Assembly: GCA_035542775.1 (NCBI GenBank)
Contig: DATKKX010000413.1
Location: 1-29,514 of the forward strand
Length of the DNA: 29,514 nt
DNA from: DATKKX01 sp035542775
Lineage (GTDB): Bacteria > Planctomycetota > Phycisphaerae > UBA1845 > UTPLA1
Direction: 5' to 3'
In this document: one piece after another, positions 1 to 9,034 of the stretch
Numbering within the stretch: position 1 is the stretch's first letter
Layout of the letters: every line of letters begins with the position of its first letter
Notes under the pieces: generated by a model
What the model was told of the DNA's origin: nothing
The model's database searches: none
Seen by the model: the letters and a program-made list of their open reading frames with translations, nothing else
Program-made: the position numbers and the translations under genes

Positions 1-2
1 GG

Positions 3-452
3 GCCACCCGGACGGCGTTGAACCTGGACGTGAACGCTAACGGCAACCCGGCGGCAACGCAGTTCGCGGTAATGTGTACAGCGAGCAGCCCGACGGACCT
101 GAACTGGAACGGCAAGTACGTCAACGCCTCCGGGGCGGCCAGCGCCACGGCGGTGTGGCGGACGGAGGCCCAGTGGGGCGTGACGACGGTTCAGGCCTTG
201 CAGGCCTGCACGACGTACACGTTCGCGGTGAAGGGCCGGAACAGCGACCTGGTGGAGACGGCCTTCGGGCCGGGGGCCTCGCTGGGCACGGCCGGACATT
301 TGGGTGACATGGACGGGGATGGCAACGTGGATGGCGCCGACATCCAGTCATTCGTGACCTGCGCGATTTCCGGCGGGTCGGGCTGCGCCTGCGCCAACAT
401 GACAGTTTCCGCGTTCGTGAACTGCCTGCTGCACCCGGGGACGTGTCCGTAG
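3..452 (+). CDS. Secreted dockerin-containing protein, C-terminal fragment (5' end outside window)
   Basis: The frame is open from the window edge and ends at TAG 450-452, so only the C-terminal ~149 residues are visible. Seen: an Asn/Thr-rich beta-type stretch with a 'TYTFAVKGRNSD' segment that looks like the end of a fibronectin-III-like module. A dockerin-type Ca2+ loop follows (GDMDGDGNVDGADIQSFV). Its second half, ending 'NMTVSAFVNCLLHPGTCP', keeps the trailing helix but has lost the second Asp-rich loop. Dockerin-like modules are common at the C-terminus of planctomycete extracellular proteins that are not part of cellulosomes, so an exported protein is likely. Catalytic function cannot be judged because the N-terminal part is missing. 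TTG at 18 is not treated as a start. The related but complete dockerin in the next gene (1343-6007) suggests the two proteins belong to the same surface or secreted class. Confidence 0.8.
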   Translation, partial: ATRTALNLDVNANGNPAATQFAVMCTASSPTDLNWNGKYVNASGAASATAVWRTEAQWGVTTVQALQACTTYTFAVKGRNSDLVETAFGPGASLGTAGHLGDMDGDGNVDGADIQSFVTCAISGGSGCACANMTVSAFVNCLLHPGTCP

Positions 453-1342
453 AGTGAGATGTCCGCGGGTAGAGGCACGCGACCGCGGCGGGAATCGAGG
501 TTGGTCCGAAATCCTCGTCTATGCGACGGAGATGAGTCTTATTTCGGTACGACGGGAGAGGTGGTCGTGAGCGGCGATGCCGACGGCCCATGTTGGTGGA
601 CCGATCCGGAGCAGCGGGATTACCGGTGCCTGTCCGTGCGCCAATCCCGTACGCCTTGCCGGCGAGCCCGGCAGTAGCCAGGGATCGGTCGTTGCGAACG
701 CGGGTAGGAGGGGGATGGAACGTCAAAATATCTCAAGTTTTTGGGAGTTGTTGCTGTCCGGACGCGGAAGCCGGCGCGTTTTGTTATCGCTACCAGGTGG
801 GAGGGGGCATTGCTGGGCACGGGTTCGCATTCAGACCTGGCGAGGCAGTGCTCAATAATCTGTCGATTCGCCAGGTTGATATTTCGCTTGGCGCGCGCCG
901 AAGTGACCGTGGATGGGGTGCCGCAGATATCGACGTTAGGCCAGTAATCACCGAATTTTCGGGGCTTTTTTTCAGCCACAGACTTGACTGAGGAATGCCG
1001 ATTCTGCTAGCATGAAAGCCGTTATCGTTGGCTATGGGGAAGGCGTCCAGCGGAACACCTGCCAGGGGAAAAGAGGTGTTTGTCTCCATGTCGCTAGTGG
1101 CTTATCGGGTGGAGGATATAACATCCGTGCGCTAGCATTGTTTGTGAGGGAGGAAGAGGTATTGGGAGCCAGGGCCCCATCACATTCCGGGTGGGCGGTG
1201 GTCCGAGGAGTGGGTTTCAGTCTCCTGCAAAAATGCGTTGAGTAGTAGTGTTGCTTCCGGCGTCGCGGTGTAGGGCGGTCCGGGGAGCCTATCAAGTACG
1301 AACAGTAGTGCCTCATTCAATTCAATGAAAGGAGCAACGTCC
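453..1342. other. Long intergenic region, no convincing gene
   Basis: About 890 bases between two co-directional dockerin-protein genes. Short open frames exist on both strands, but none has a ribosome binding site with a recognisable domain, and their translations are Arg/Pro/Cys-rich in the way of non-coding GC-rich frames. A short hairpin around 956-967 (CCGA/TCGG) followed by a T-rich stretch near 964-972 could be a weak terminator. An AAAGGAG ribosome binding site at 1328-1334 belongs to the next gene. I could not place a convincing sigma-70 promoter for that gene. Confidence 0.5.
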
Positions 1343-4300
1343 ATGAGAAAACGAATCGTGTTGTTGTCAATCCTAGGCTTGACAGCCTGCATCTGCTGGG
1401 CGCTCGGCAGCGCGGTTGCCGATCAGCCCTCCGTTCGCACCGGCGGTCAAGTCGCTCCTGGCGCGGCCGCAGACACGAGCGCGTCCTCAAGCCGTGATGC
1501 CAAACCGGTCAATCTGGCCGACCAGGCCGGAATGATGGCTCCTGCCACGGGACATCTGAAGGGGACCGTGTCCATACCTGACGGGTACACGCCGACGGGC
1601 GCCGGACATGACACCGGGCCCCAGGGCGGGACCCCGAAGACTTCGCTGCTGGATCGAATTCAGCCGTCGTCGCCCAACATGCCTCATCGGTATGCGATTA
1701 TGTCGTCCGCTGACGGCAGTGGCGCGACTGAGATTGATCCACGCTCTATCGACCCGAACAATCCTTGCTTCCCTGCCACCCAAGGCGGCGGACAATGCGG
1801 CCCGGCCGTATACGACAACCTGGAGCCGAACGGCACCAACTTCTACTTCGGCATATCGAATGGTGAGATCCTGATGGACGACATCTGGCTGGCGGGAACC
1901 CAGCGAGAACTGTGCTCCGTCACCATTCGGTCCCAGGGCGTTGGCCCGGGCACCTATTCATATACGATCGAGCTGTGGACCGGTTGCCCCCTGGATGCAG
2001 GGAGCGTCAAGATCGGCCCGACGATCAGCAGCGGGACTATCTCCCCCGGTAGTGGCGGACGCGTTGATACTCTCACTTACCCGTTCAACGCCGTCGTTCC
2101 GACGTTCTTCTGGATCGTGCAGACCTGGACACTGGTAGGGACCACATCGGCTGTCGGACCGCACATCACCGACCTGGCCGAAGTCGGTTTCTCGGCGGAC
2201 AGCTTCGGCATGATCGAAGGGACGCCCCCGGTGTGCAACCTGAACTACTGGTTCGGCGGGTATAGTCCGCCCAGCACGCCTGGCGCCAGCTTCAGCTACG
2301 CCTTCAACGCGACCGGCTCGGACGTGGGCAAGTGCTGCTACGGCGATTGCGCCTCGTGCGTGGACACCACGTACAGCGACTGCATGGCGCGGGCCGGCGG
2401 GCCTGAGTTCATGCTGGGCACGACCTGCGCGACGGCGCCTTTCTGCCGGAAGGGCGCGTGCTGCCTGACCACCGGCGCCTGCCTGGACGACAAGACCAAG
2501 GCAGAGTGCCAGGCGACTCCGAACTACCTGAGCTGGACGCTCGGAGCAAGGTGCACGCTTGACCCGGTTCACCCCTCTATTCCGGTGGCTGACTGCGCCG
2601 CAGCGCCTGCCAATGATCTGTGCTCGGCCGCCATCTCGCTGACCGGCACCTGCCTCACCAGGTCGTTCGACAATACCAATGCGTCGGCGACGGTCCTGCT
2701 CGGTGACCCGGTTTCGTGTCTGGGCGGCAATACGCCGGCAGACGCGAATGACGATGTGCAGATCGCCAATGATATCTGGTACTTCTACACGGTTCCCACC
2801 ACCTACAACGGAACCGCCATTAGCAGAGCCTACGTGGTTATCAGCACGCTGGGCAGCGCGTTCGACTCGGTGATTGTTGCCTATGCGCGACCCAGCTCGA
2901 CGGCGGCCTGTGGTGTCGCGGGCGCGATCACGTGCGCGGATCCGAACACTGTCATCACCACCCCCGGCTATGAAGTCGGCTGCAACGATGACATCGTGGG
3001 CCTCAACGCGACCCATGCGCAGATCCAGGATTCGTACGTCGTGGTTGACTGCGATGGTGCCGCTGGGCCGCTCCCCGGTGGCTGCATCCTGATCCGTGTC
3101 GGCAGTCTGCAGCAGACCGGCGGACACGGTGGACCAGGTTTCCTGAACGTCGACCTGATCCCGTACTTCCCGGCCCCATTCGGCACGGAGGAAGGCGTTT
3201 GCTGTCTGCCCGCGGGCGGCTGCGTGCTGACGAACGACTCGTCGCCTTGCTCCTCTATGGGCGGTTACTTCCGGTCCACGACGGACTTTTTTGAGGGTGG
3301 CGATCCCGGTGCCCCCGAGTTCCCCCAGACGACCTTTGAAGCCAAGGCCCAAGGCTGCTGCCACGGTGCCTTCGGCGGTTGCCAGGTAGGCGAATACTGT
3401 GGCAACCCGATCGATCTTGACGCCATCAAGAGCCTCTCCTGGTCGGGCGACGTTTGGAAGGTGACCTTCTTCAAGTTCACCACTCGTGAGTTCCAGGTGG
3501 GCGATCCCGGCTATCCGGGGACCGATCCGCACTACGCGATCACCATCGACACCTGCGGCTCGGCGTTTGACACCATCCTGTCGATCTACAGCGGACCGGG
3601 CGGAAGTGGTGGCGAACTCGACTTCCACGGCGACTGCATGGCCGGCTACCTCATCAAGCAGAATGACGACTGCTCAGTCGATACCGCCGGAGCCGAGGGC
3701 CACGTGTCCTGCGCCGGCGCGTACACGACTACGTCGTGCATTTGTCTGACCGTTGGTACCGATCCGGGCCTGTACGACCTGCTGAACGGCATTCCGTACT
3801 ACGTTGCCGTCGGCATGAAGGACACGCGCACCGGCACGGGCCTTCCGATCGCGCAGGGCATCGATCCGGCGCCGAACTATCCGAATGAGCCCAAGAAGGC
3901 GCTGGCGCTGAACATCCAGGATGGCTGGAAGGATTGCTCCGCCTGCTCGAAGAGTTGCTGCAAGGGCGACATGAACGGCGATGGCGTCCTGGATGGCATG
4001 GACATTCAGAAGTTCATCACCGTGTTGATTACCTCCGCCACCTCGCCGTATCCTTGCACGCTGGCCAATCCGAGCGATCCCAATGATCCCGCTTGGAACT
4101 GGTGCCGCGCGAACATGAACGGCGACAGCGTCGTCGATGTGCACGACATCGGCGGGTTTGTGAACGCTCTGCTGGTCCCGTGGCCCTGCGATCTCACCGA
4201 CTACTGCGGTGTTGACGGCTACTGCCAGCCGGCGGATCAGGGCGGCTTCTACGTCAGTGACCCGAAGCAGAGCATCAGGGTCGCCGACAACTTCATCTCG

Positions 4301-6007
4301 CTCACCGGTGGTCAGGTCACGCGTGTATGCTGGTGGGGCTTTGACGCCTTCCGCGCCGGCAGCACGTGGGGTCCCTGCACGACTGGTACCCCGACTGACA
4401 ACTTCTCCATCCGGTTCTTCAAGGACGGCGGCGGCCGGCCGGGCGATCTGATGGCCTCCTTCGCTGGTATCCCGATGGCCACTTATCCGGCGCCGGGCGT
4501 CGCGCCCTACTACGGCGTGAAGACGGCTACAGGCCAGACCTTCGACGGCGCCGCTGAGTACAAGTACCAAGTCCAGATTCCACCGGTGGTCGTCGAGGCC
4601 GGCGATTGCACCTGGATGGAGATCGTCAACACCACAAGCGCCGGCGATTGCTGGTGGGCGTGGGAAGTGATAAGCAGTGCGGATTTCGGCGACGGCAAGG
4701 CGGCCGTCTACGAGGACGGCTACTATCGCTGGGTCGACGGTACCGATCTGGCCTTCTGTCTGAACATCCCGCTCTATAGCGGCTCCTGCCAGCCCGCCTG
4801 CACGGTGGTCTGCCCCGTCGGCGCTGCACAGGAAGGTGAGCCCGATTGCGGGCCAGGCTTCGTCGATACCACGGATGGTGGTTGCTGGGTGGACACGCCG
4901 CTCTTCAAGACGATCACGAACGGCCAGACCTACTGCGGCACGACGGGTATTTACCCGTCAGCCACGCCTGGCTTCGTCGAGAGGGACGGTGACTGGTACA
5001 AGCTCACTCTGACCGGCTCGTCGATATTGACGGTCGGGGTCCAGATGGACTTCAACCTCATCTACTTCATCCTCGGCCCGTACAACTCGAGCCAGCCGTG
5101 CGCCAATTGGGGTGATCCCAATGATCCTCACTTCATCGAAGGCTGGCAAATCACGCCGTGCGCGAGCGGAGTCTCGATCGACACGATTCTGCCTTCGGCC
5201 GGCGAGTACCACATCCTGGTGGTGCCGAACTTCGATTACTTCTGGGATCAGCCCTGCGGCAGCAAGTACACCCTCAAGACGAAGTGGGTGCCTGTGCCCA
5301 TCGGTGCCTGCTGCAGCGGGACCACTTGCCAGGGTCCGGAGACAGAGAGTGCTTGTTGTGCACGAGGTACCCAGTGGACGTGGTATAAGGACAAGACTTG
5401 CTCGCCGAATCCTTGCCTTGCCGGTACGCTGCTCTGGGACAATTACCCCTGCACAAGCACTACTCTGCCGAGTGGCGCCACTTGCTCGCAGCGGGATACC
5501 GCCTACAGCGGGACCGGCTTCAATGCCCAGGTTGCCGATGACTTCATCTTTACTCAGGCGCGCACCATTACGAGGGCTCGCTGGGTCGGCAACCTCTACA
5601 ATGGCACCGGACCAAACCAGATCACCGCCTTCAAGGTGTTCGTCTATGCGAACGCCACTGACAGGCCAACAGGTAGTGGTACGCCCAATCCGACGGGTCC
5701 GGACAGCACGGCGCTCACCACTATAACCATTCCGATTGCAAGCGTCTCGATAACTACCAACACCGACACGTCCACCAAGACCTACGAAGCGACGTTGCCT
5801 TCGTCCTTCACGGTCCCGGCGAACACAAGGCGTTGGATCGTCTTCCAGGCGCAACTGAACTTCGCGCCGCAGTGGGGCATCTCCACTGTGCCGCTGAAGA
5901 CAGGCTCGCTCCATGGGTGGAGCGGGTTCCCGCTCCTCGGCACCCCGTTCTGGACGACATTGCCCGCGGGGCGTGAGGACATGGCCTTCAGGCTGTACGG
6001 CAACTAA
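1343..6007 (+). CDS. Large exported Cys-rich multidomain protein with internal dockerin
   Basis: A 1554-residue protein of unknown function. Start chosen at ATG 1343, 8 nt after an AAAGGAG site (1328-1334); the ATG at 1325 overlaps that site and is rejected. Residues 1-26 form a Sec signal peptide (basic MRKR, hydrophobic core, cleavage likely after AVA). The mature protein is a chain of beta-rich modules. Several short Cys-pair modules begin G-A/V-C-C (near residues 370, 615 and 1315). Two modules with 'GSAFDSVI'/'GSAFDTIL' and 'NDD' segments (about 430-590 and 690-860) resemble bacterial pre-peptidase C-terminal-like folds. A two-loop dockerin (GDMNGDGVLDGMD; NMNGDSVVDVHD) lies at about 873-930, in mid-protein rather than at the end. 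A 'VADNF/VADDF' type domain occurs near 960 and again at the C-terminus (about 1363-1554). No catalytic motif was recognised. Many paired Cys suggest disulfides outside the cytoplasm, so a surface or matrix role is inferred. Confidence 0.9.
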   Translation: MRKRIVLLSILGLTACICWALGSAVADQPSVRTGGQVAPGAAADTSASSSRDAKPVNLADQAGMMAPATGHLKGTVSIPDGYTPTGAGHDTGPQGGTPKTSLLDRIQPSSPNMPHRYAIMSSADGSGATEIDPRSIDPNNPCFPATQGGGQCGPAVYDNLEPNGTNFYFGISNGEILMDDIWLAGTQRELCSVTIRSQGVGPGTYSYTIELWTGCPLDAGSVKIGPTISSGTISPGSGGRVDTLTYPFNAVVPTFFWIVQTWTLVGTTSAVGPHITDLAEVGFSADSFGMIEGTPPVCNLNYWFGGYSPPSTPGASFSYAFNATGSDVGKCCYGDCASCVDTTYSDCMARAGGPEFMLGTTCATAPFCRKGACCLTTGACLDDKTKAECQATPNYLSWTLGARCTLDPVHPSIPVADCAAAPANDLCSAAISLTGTCLTRSFDNTNASATVLLGDPVSCLGGNTPADANDDVQIANDIWYFYTVPTTYNGTAISRAYVVISTLGSAFDSVIVAYARPSSTAACGVAGAITCADPNTVITTPGYEVGCNDDIVGLNATHAQIQDSYVVVDCDGAAGPLPGGCILIRVGSLQQTGGHGGPGFLNVDLIPYFPAPFGTEEGVCCLPAGGCVLTNDSSPCSSMGGYFRSTTDFFEGGDPGAPEFPQTTFEAKAQGCCHGAFGGCQVGEYCGNPIDLDAIKSLSWSGDVWKVTFFKFTTREFQVGDPGYPGTDPHYAITIDTCGSAFDTILSIYSGPGGSGGELDFHGDCMAGYLIKQNDDCSVDTAGAEGHVSCAGAYTTTSCICLTVGTDPGLYDLLNGIPYYVAVGMKDTRTGTGLPIAQGIDPAPNYPNEPKKALALNIQDGWKDCSACSKSCCKGDMNGDGVLDGMDIQKFITVLITSATSPYPCTLANPSDPNDPAWNWCRANMNGDSVVDVHDIGGFVNALLVPWPCDLTDYCGVDGYCQPADQGGFYVSDPKQSIRVADNFISLTGGQVTRVCWWGFDAFRAGSTWGPCTTGTPTDNFSIRFFKDGGGRPGDLMASFAGIPMATYPAPGVAPYYGVKTATGQTFDGAAEYKYQVQIPPVVVEAGDCTWMEIVNTTSAGDCWWAWEVISSADFGDGKAAVYEDGYYRWVDGTDLAFCLNIPLYSGSCQPACTVVCPVGAAQEGEPDCGPGFVDTTDGGCWVDTPLFKTITNGQTYCGTTGIYPSATPGFVERDGDWYKLTLTGSSILTVGVQMDFNLIYFILGPYNSSQPCANWGDPNDPHFIEGWQITPCASGVSIDTILPSAGEYHILVVPNFDYFWDQPCGSKYTLKTKWVPVPIGACCSGTTCQGPETESACCARGTQWTWYKDKTCSPNPCLAGTLLWDNYPCTSTTLPSGATCSQRDTAYSGTGFNAQVADDFIFTQARTITRARWVGNLYNGTGPNQITAFKVFVYANATDRPTGSGTPNPTGPDSTALTTITIPIASVSITTNTDTSTKTYEATLPSSFTVPANTRRWIVFQAQLNFAPQWGISTVPLKTGSLHGWSGFPLLGTPFWTTLPAGREDMAFRLYGN

Positions 6008-6060
6008 GGCCAGGCAATTCGATCGCGGGAACGCCCGCGGTTGATTTCAGTGACTCGTTC

Positions 6061-6096
6061 AGCTCGCCCGCTCCGATACTTCGGGGCGGGCGAGCT
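6061..6096 (+). terminator. Strong hairpin, likely terminator between convergent genes
   Basis: A 16-bp stem (AGCTCGCCCGCTCCGA paired with 6081-6096, one G-T wobble) closes a 4-base loop (TACT). It lies 53 nt after the stop of the large Cys-rich gene and before the convergent MmgE/PrpD gene end at 6315. The following TCATTT is only weakly T-rich, so termination is inferred from stem strength and position. Apart from this hairpin, I see nothing in 6008-6314. Confidence 0.65.
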
Positions 6097-6314
6097 TCAT
6101 TTGGTGGGAGAGAAGAGGCGTCAGTTCAGGAGGCCCATGCCGCCCGGTCGGCGGGGCGTGGTGCCGCGGGGAGCCTGGTTCAGGCCGGCCGTGCAAGAGG
6201 AGAGCGGGCGTCAACGCCACGCCGATATCGATCTTGGCGACCACACTTATTCAGGGAGCGCAATCGTCCTGAGGGGGACATGTCTCCGGCGCCTTGGAGG
6301 GCAGGAGAGCAAGA

Positions 6315-7691
6315 TCAGCCCCGACGGCCCACATCGATTTGCCAGATGTTCCTCACGGTCTTGGCCTTCTCCAGCGACCAGAGTTCGCTCAGCAACCGAT
6401 CCTGCGTCTTCGCGGTGATGAGGTCGTCGGTCAGGATATGGAACTTGTGTTCGACCTGCTCGTCGGTCATCGGATTGCCGGCGTGCCCGCCTGGATAAGT
6501 CACGGTCCGCTCGTACAACCGGCCATCCTTCATATGGACCTTCACCCGGTTGGGGATGCCTTCGGGGTAGCCGGTGTTGAGGTCGGCGGCTTCAACGATG
6601 GTCGTGCGGTCGAGCAAGTCGAGGTACTTGCGGTCCTTGAACCGCCTGGGCTCGAAGGTGGTCAGGGTGACGTCCCCATCGATGAGAGCGGCAGCGGTCA
6701 TGTAACCCATGCTGTGGTCCGCGGTCTCGCGGCTGGTGGGCCGCCACTTCTCCGGTTCGCTGCCAATGATGGAAACTGCGGCCTCGAATGACTCGATCTC
6801 CAGGCGATTGATGTCCCGCCAACTGTAGCCGCCTTCCAGAAACTCGCCGCGGATCTGCAGAGCCGCATCGATGGCGCTCTGGGCGTGGTACTCGGCGGGC
6901 CAGAACTTGATGTAGGTCCGGTTGATCATGTAACCGTTTGACTTCGAGCCGAGCTCCAGGTCGAACGGTCCGCCGGTCAGCATACTGAAGACTCCCTTGG
7001 GGCCTTCGAAGATCTCGTGGGGGCCGGTGAAGCCCTGCCTCGCGAGATTGGCGGCAAAGACGGCGTTGCGGGCGGCGTTGCTGAATGCGCAGGCCTTCCA
7101 CATGGAGAGTTGGCCGGTGCGCGTCTGCCGGGTGGCGATGTTGCAAACGCCGGCGAGACCCTGGGTATGCACCATCTGCTCCGGCGTCAGGCCCCACAGC
7201 TTCGCGGCGGCGAGGCCGGCGCTGAATGCTCCGTACACCACATGGTCCCAGCCGTGGCTGCGCAGCGACGCGGCGTCGCACAGCCGGCATTGGATCTCAT
7301 AGGCGATCACCGTCCCGAGGATGAGGTCCTTGCCCGAGCGGCCTGCGGCCTGGGCGACTGCCAGGGCGGCGGGGATATTGTCCGAGGGGTGGGCCGGCTC
7401 CTTCGACAGGTAGGTGTCGTTGTAATCGAGATAACGCACATGTGTTCCGTTGGCGAAGGTGGCCAGGTCGGGCGTCGTGCGGTGCTTTGTGCCCACGATG
7501 ATGGCGCCGTCACGCCTCGGGACGGCCGAAGCGACCTGGCGGGCGATCGTGGCCGGTCTCGAGTGGTATGCGCCCAGTGCCGTGCCGAGCGAGTCGATGA
7601 ACCGTCGCTTGGCCTCGTGGACCGCTTGCCTGGTCAGATCTGAGTACTTCAGCCGGTACGTCCAACGGGCAAGTTTTTCCGCGAGAAGCAT
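6315..7691 (-). CDS. MmgE/PrpD family protein
   Basis: A 458-residue cytoplasmic protein of the MmgE/PrpD superfamily, whose members include 2-methylcitrate dehydratase, cis-aconitate decarboxylase and iminodisuccinate epimerase. Start chosen at ATG 7691, which has a TTTGGAG site 8 nt upstream; the frame extends to a TTG at 7712, but that start would lie upstream of the site. Seen: N-terminal all-helical domain with 'AKRRFIDSLGTALGAY', the family-typical 'FANGTHVRYLDYNDTY' and 'HPSDNIPAALAVA' motifs, and 'GVCNIATRQTRTGQLSMWK'. The C-terminal lid domain contains 'HAQSAIDAAL' and 'ADHSMGYMTAAALIDG', and ends with 'YPGGHAGNPMTDEQVEHKF'. Length matches the family. No prpB/prpC-like or other propionate-pathway genes are adjacent, so the substrate cannot be assigned. 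It is divergent from the metallo-hydrolase gene at 7918. Confidence 0.92.
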   Translation of the reverse strand: MLLAEKLARWTYRLKYSDLTRQAVHEAKRRFIDSLGTALGAYHSRPATIARQVASAVPRRDGAIIVGTKHRTTPDLATFANGTHVRYLDYNDTYLSKEPAHPSDNIPAALAVAQAAGRSGKDLILGTVIAYEIQCRLCDAASLRSHGWDHVVYGAFSAGLAAAKLWGLTPEQMVHTQGLAGVCNIATRQTRTGQLSMWKACAFSNAARNAVFAANLARQGFTGPHEIFEGPKGVFSMLTGGPFDLELGSKSNGYMINRTYIKFWPAEYHAQSAIDAALQIRGEFLEGGYSWRDINRLEIESFEAAVSIIGSEPEKWRPTSRETADHSMGYMTAAALIDGDVTLTTFEPRRFKDRKYLDLLDRTTIVEAADLNTGYPEGIPNRVKVHMKDGRLYERTVTYPGGHAGNPMTDEQVEHKFHILTDDLITAKTQDRLLSELWSLEKAKTVRNIWQIDVGRRG

Positions 7692-7804
7692 ATCTGGCTC
7701 CAAAAGTGCCAAGGCGCCGGGGAATACCGAAGCGTTGTACGGGCATCACGACACGGCGTTGACGCTATCAAGCGACAAAGTTCCGCCGTCGTCGCCGACC
7801 GAGT

Positions 7805-7833
7805 CTGACCGCGTTATCGGGTTGGATTATAGC
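7805..7833 (+). promoter_or_regulatory. Possible sigma-70 promoter for the metallo-hydrolase gene
   Basis: CTGACC (7805-7810), 17-nt spacer, TATAGC (7828-7833), each matching four of six consensus bases. It sits in the 226-bp divergent region between the MmgE/PrpD gene and the hydrolase gene and would give a leader of about 78 nt. Identified by eye only. Confidence 0.3.
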
Positions 7834-7917
7834 GAGATCGATCGAGGAGCGTATCCTTGCACGACGGGCAAGACGGCCACCGTTGCGGTGCGGTCGGGAC
7901 CGGGCTAAAAAGTTGTT

Positions 7918-8823
7918 ATGGAAAGTGATGTTGCCAAGACAACTGCAAGGCGGGGACCGACGGACCAACCGCCGCGTGTACAGGTGGGCGAAATGACCGT
8001 CACGCTGCTCGATGGCGGTCATCTCTGGCTCGACGGCGGAGCCATGTTCGGCATCATCCCCAAGCCGATGTGGTCAAAGCTGACCGAGTCAGACGAGCGG
8101 AACCGTATACCTCTGGCTATGAGCTGCCTGCTCCTGGAGGCCGGCCACAAACGCGTGCTGGTCGAGACGGGGGCCGGGCCGCTCTCGAAATACAGCGAGA
8201 AGGAGCGAGGTTTCTTCCGGTTCGCGAATCACTGGATTCTGGATGCGTTGCAGGCGGCGGGGGTGGAGCGGGAATCCATCGACTATGTCGTCAACACGCA
8301 CCTGCACTTCGATCATGCCGGAGGCGGTACCATGCCGGACGGGCGCGGTGGTTACGTGCCGACGTTTCCTCGGGCGCGTTACGTCGTTCAGCGAGGCGAA
8401 TGGGAGGATGCTGTCGGCGGACATGCGGTCATGAGCGCGACCTATCGTCCGGAGAATCTGGCGCCGCTGGAGGAGGCTGATGTACTCTCGCTGGTCGACG
8501 GCGAGGCGGAGATTGTTCCCGGCATATCGGTTCGACCGCTGCCCGGTCACACGCGATGTCAGCAAGGTGTGATCATTAACGGCGGGTCCGCGATCGCCGT
8601 GCAGCCGGGCGACATGATGCCGACGTCGGCGCATTCTGGCATCCGTTACAACATGGCCTATGATCTGCTGCCCTATGAGAACATGCAGAACAAGCAGCGC
8701 CTGCTCAACGATGCGTTGCGCGGCGAATGGCGCCTGCTGCTCGGCCAGGATCCGCGAGAGGTGCTCTGGCGAGTAGACTCAGACAGCCGTGGTGGTTTTG
8801 CGCTCGCGGCGGGTGGCCAATAA
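7918..8823 (+). CDS. Metallo-beta-lactamase-fold hydrolase (COG0491-like)
   Basis: A 301-residue cytoplasmic metallo-beta-lactamase (MBL) fold protein, similar in layout to N-acyl homoserine lactonase/YtnP-type lactonases. Seen: the Zn-binding motif HLHFDH (H128, H130, D132, H133) in 'VVNTHLHFDHAGG', the third His in 'LPGHTRCQQ' (H211) and the bridging Asp in 'GDMMPTSAH' (D232). At the last ligand position, where relatives usually read HDP, this protein reads 'LLLGQDP', so the final His appears to be Gln277. That could alter the second metal site. Start is ATG 7918; there is no clear Shine-Dalgarno, and ATG 7993 (M26, 'MTVTLLDGG') is an alternative that keeps the whole fold. Substrate unknown; lactonase is a family-based possibility only. 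Confidence 0.88.
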   Translation: MESDVAKTTARRGPTDQPPRVQVGEMTVTLLDGGHLWLDGGAMFGIIPKPMWSKLTESDERNRIPLAMSCLLLEAGHKRVLVETGAGPLSKYSEKERGFFRFANHWILDALQAAGVERESIDYVVNTHLHFDHAGGGTMPDGRGGYVPTFPRARYVVQRGEWEDAVGGHAVMSATYRPENLAPLEEADVLSLVDGEAEIVPGISVRPLPGHTRCQQGVIINGGSAIAVQPGDMMPTSAHSGIRYNMAYDLLPYENMQNKQRLLNDALRGEWRLLLGQDPREVLWRVDSDSRGGFALAAGGQ

Positions 8824-8977
8824 CAGCAACCCTCCCACCAAGAAGCGTTGTCGCCTCCTGGCGCCGGCAGGGATGGCCGGAGGCCTGACGATGCGCTCCA
8901 CCTTGCCCGAAGGGCCCGGCGTCAAAGAGAGCGATACACCGTCAGCCATCTGCGCGGCATGATGACAATCGAACCGA

Positions 8978-9019
8978 GCGAGCCCGTGGATCCTGGCGTC
9001 AGGTGTTCCAGCGGCTCGC
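8978..9019. terminator. Interrupted hairpin between convergent hydrolase and lexA genes
   Basis: GCGAGCC (8978-8984) pairs with GGCTCGC (9013-9019). Inside, GGA pairs with TCC and CCTG with CAGG (8992-8995 with 9000-9003) around a GCGT loop. It lies 16 nt beyond the lexA stop and in the 211-bp gap between convergent genes, a terminator-like position. No T-run follows on either strand, so function is uncertain. Confidence 0.35.
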
Positions 9020-9034
9020 CCGGGCGCCGCACCG

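Noticed and set aside
463..488. CCGCGG...CCGCGG inverted repeat after the first gene
   Set aside because: A short self-complementary hexamer pair with a 14-base loop and no T-run; expected by chance in GC-rich DNA.
590..991. Open frames in the 453-1342 spacer
   Set aside because: No ribosome binding site with a plausible start, no domain, and stop-poor only because the DNA is GC-rich.
1958..3628. 556-codon open frame antisense to the large Cys-rich gene
   Set aside because: A shadow of the strongly biased codon use on the other strand; its Arg/Ala/Val-rich translation has no recognisable domain.
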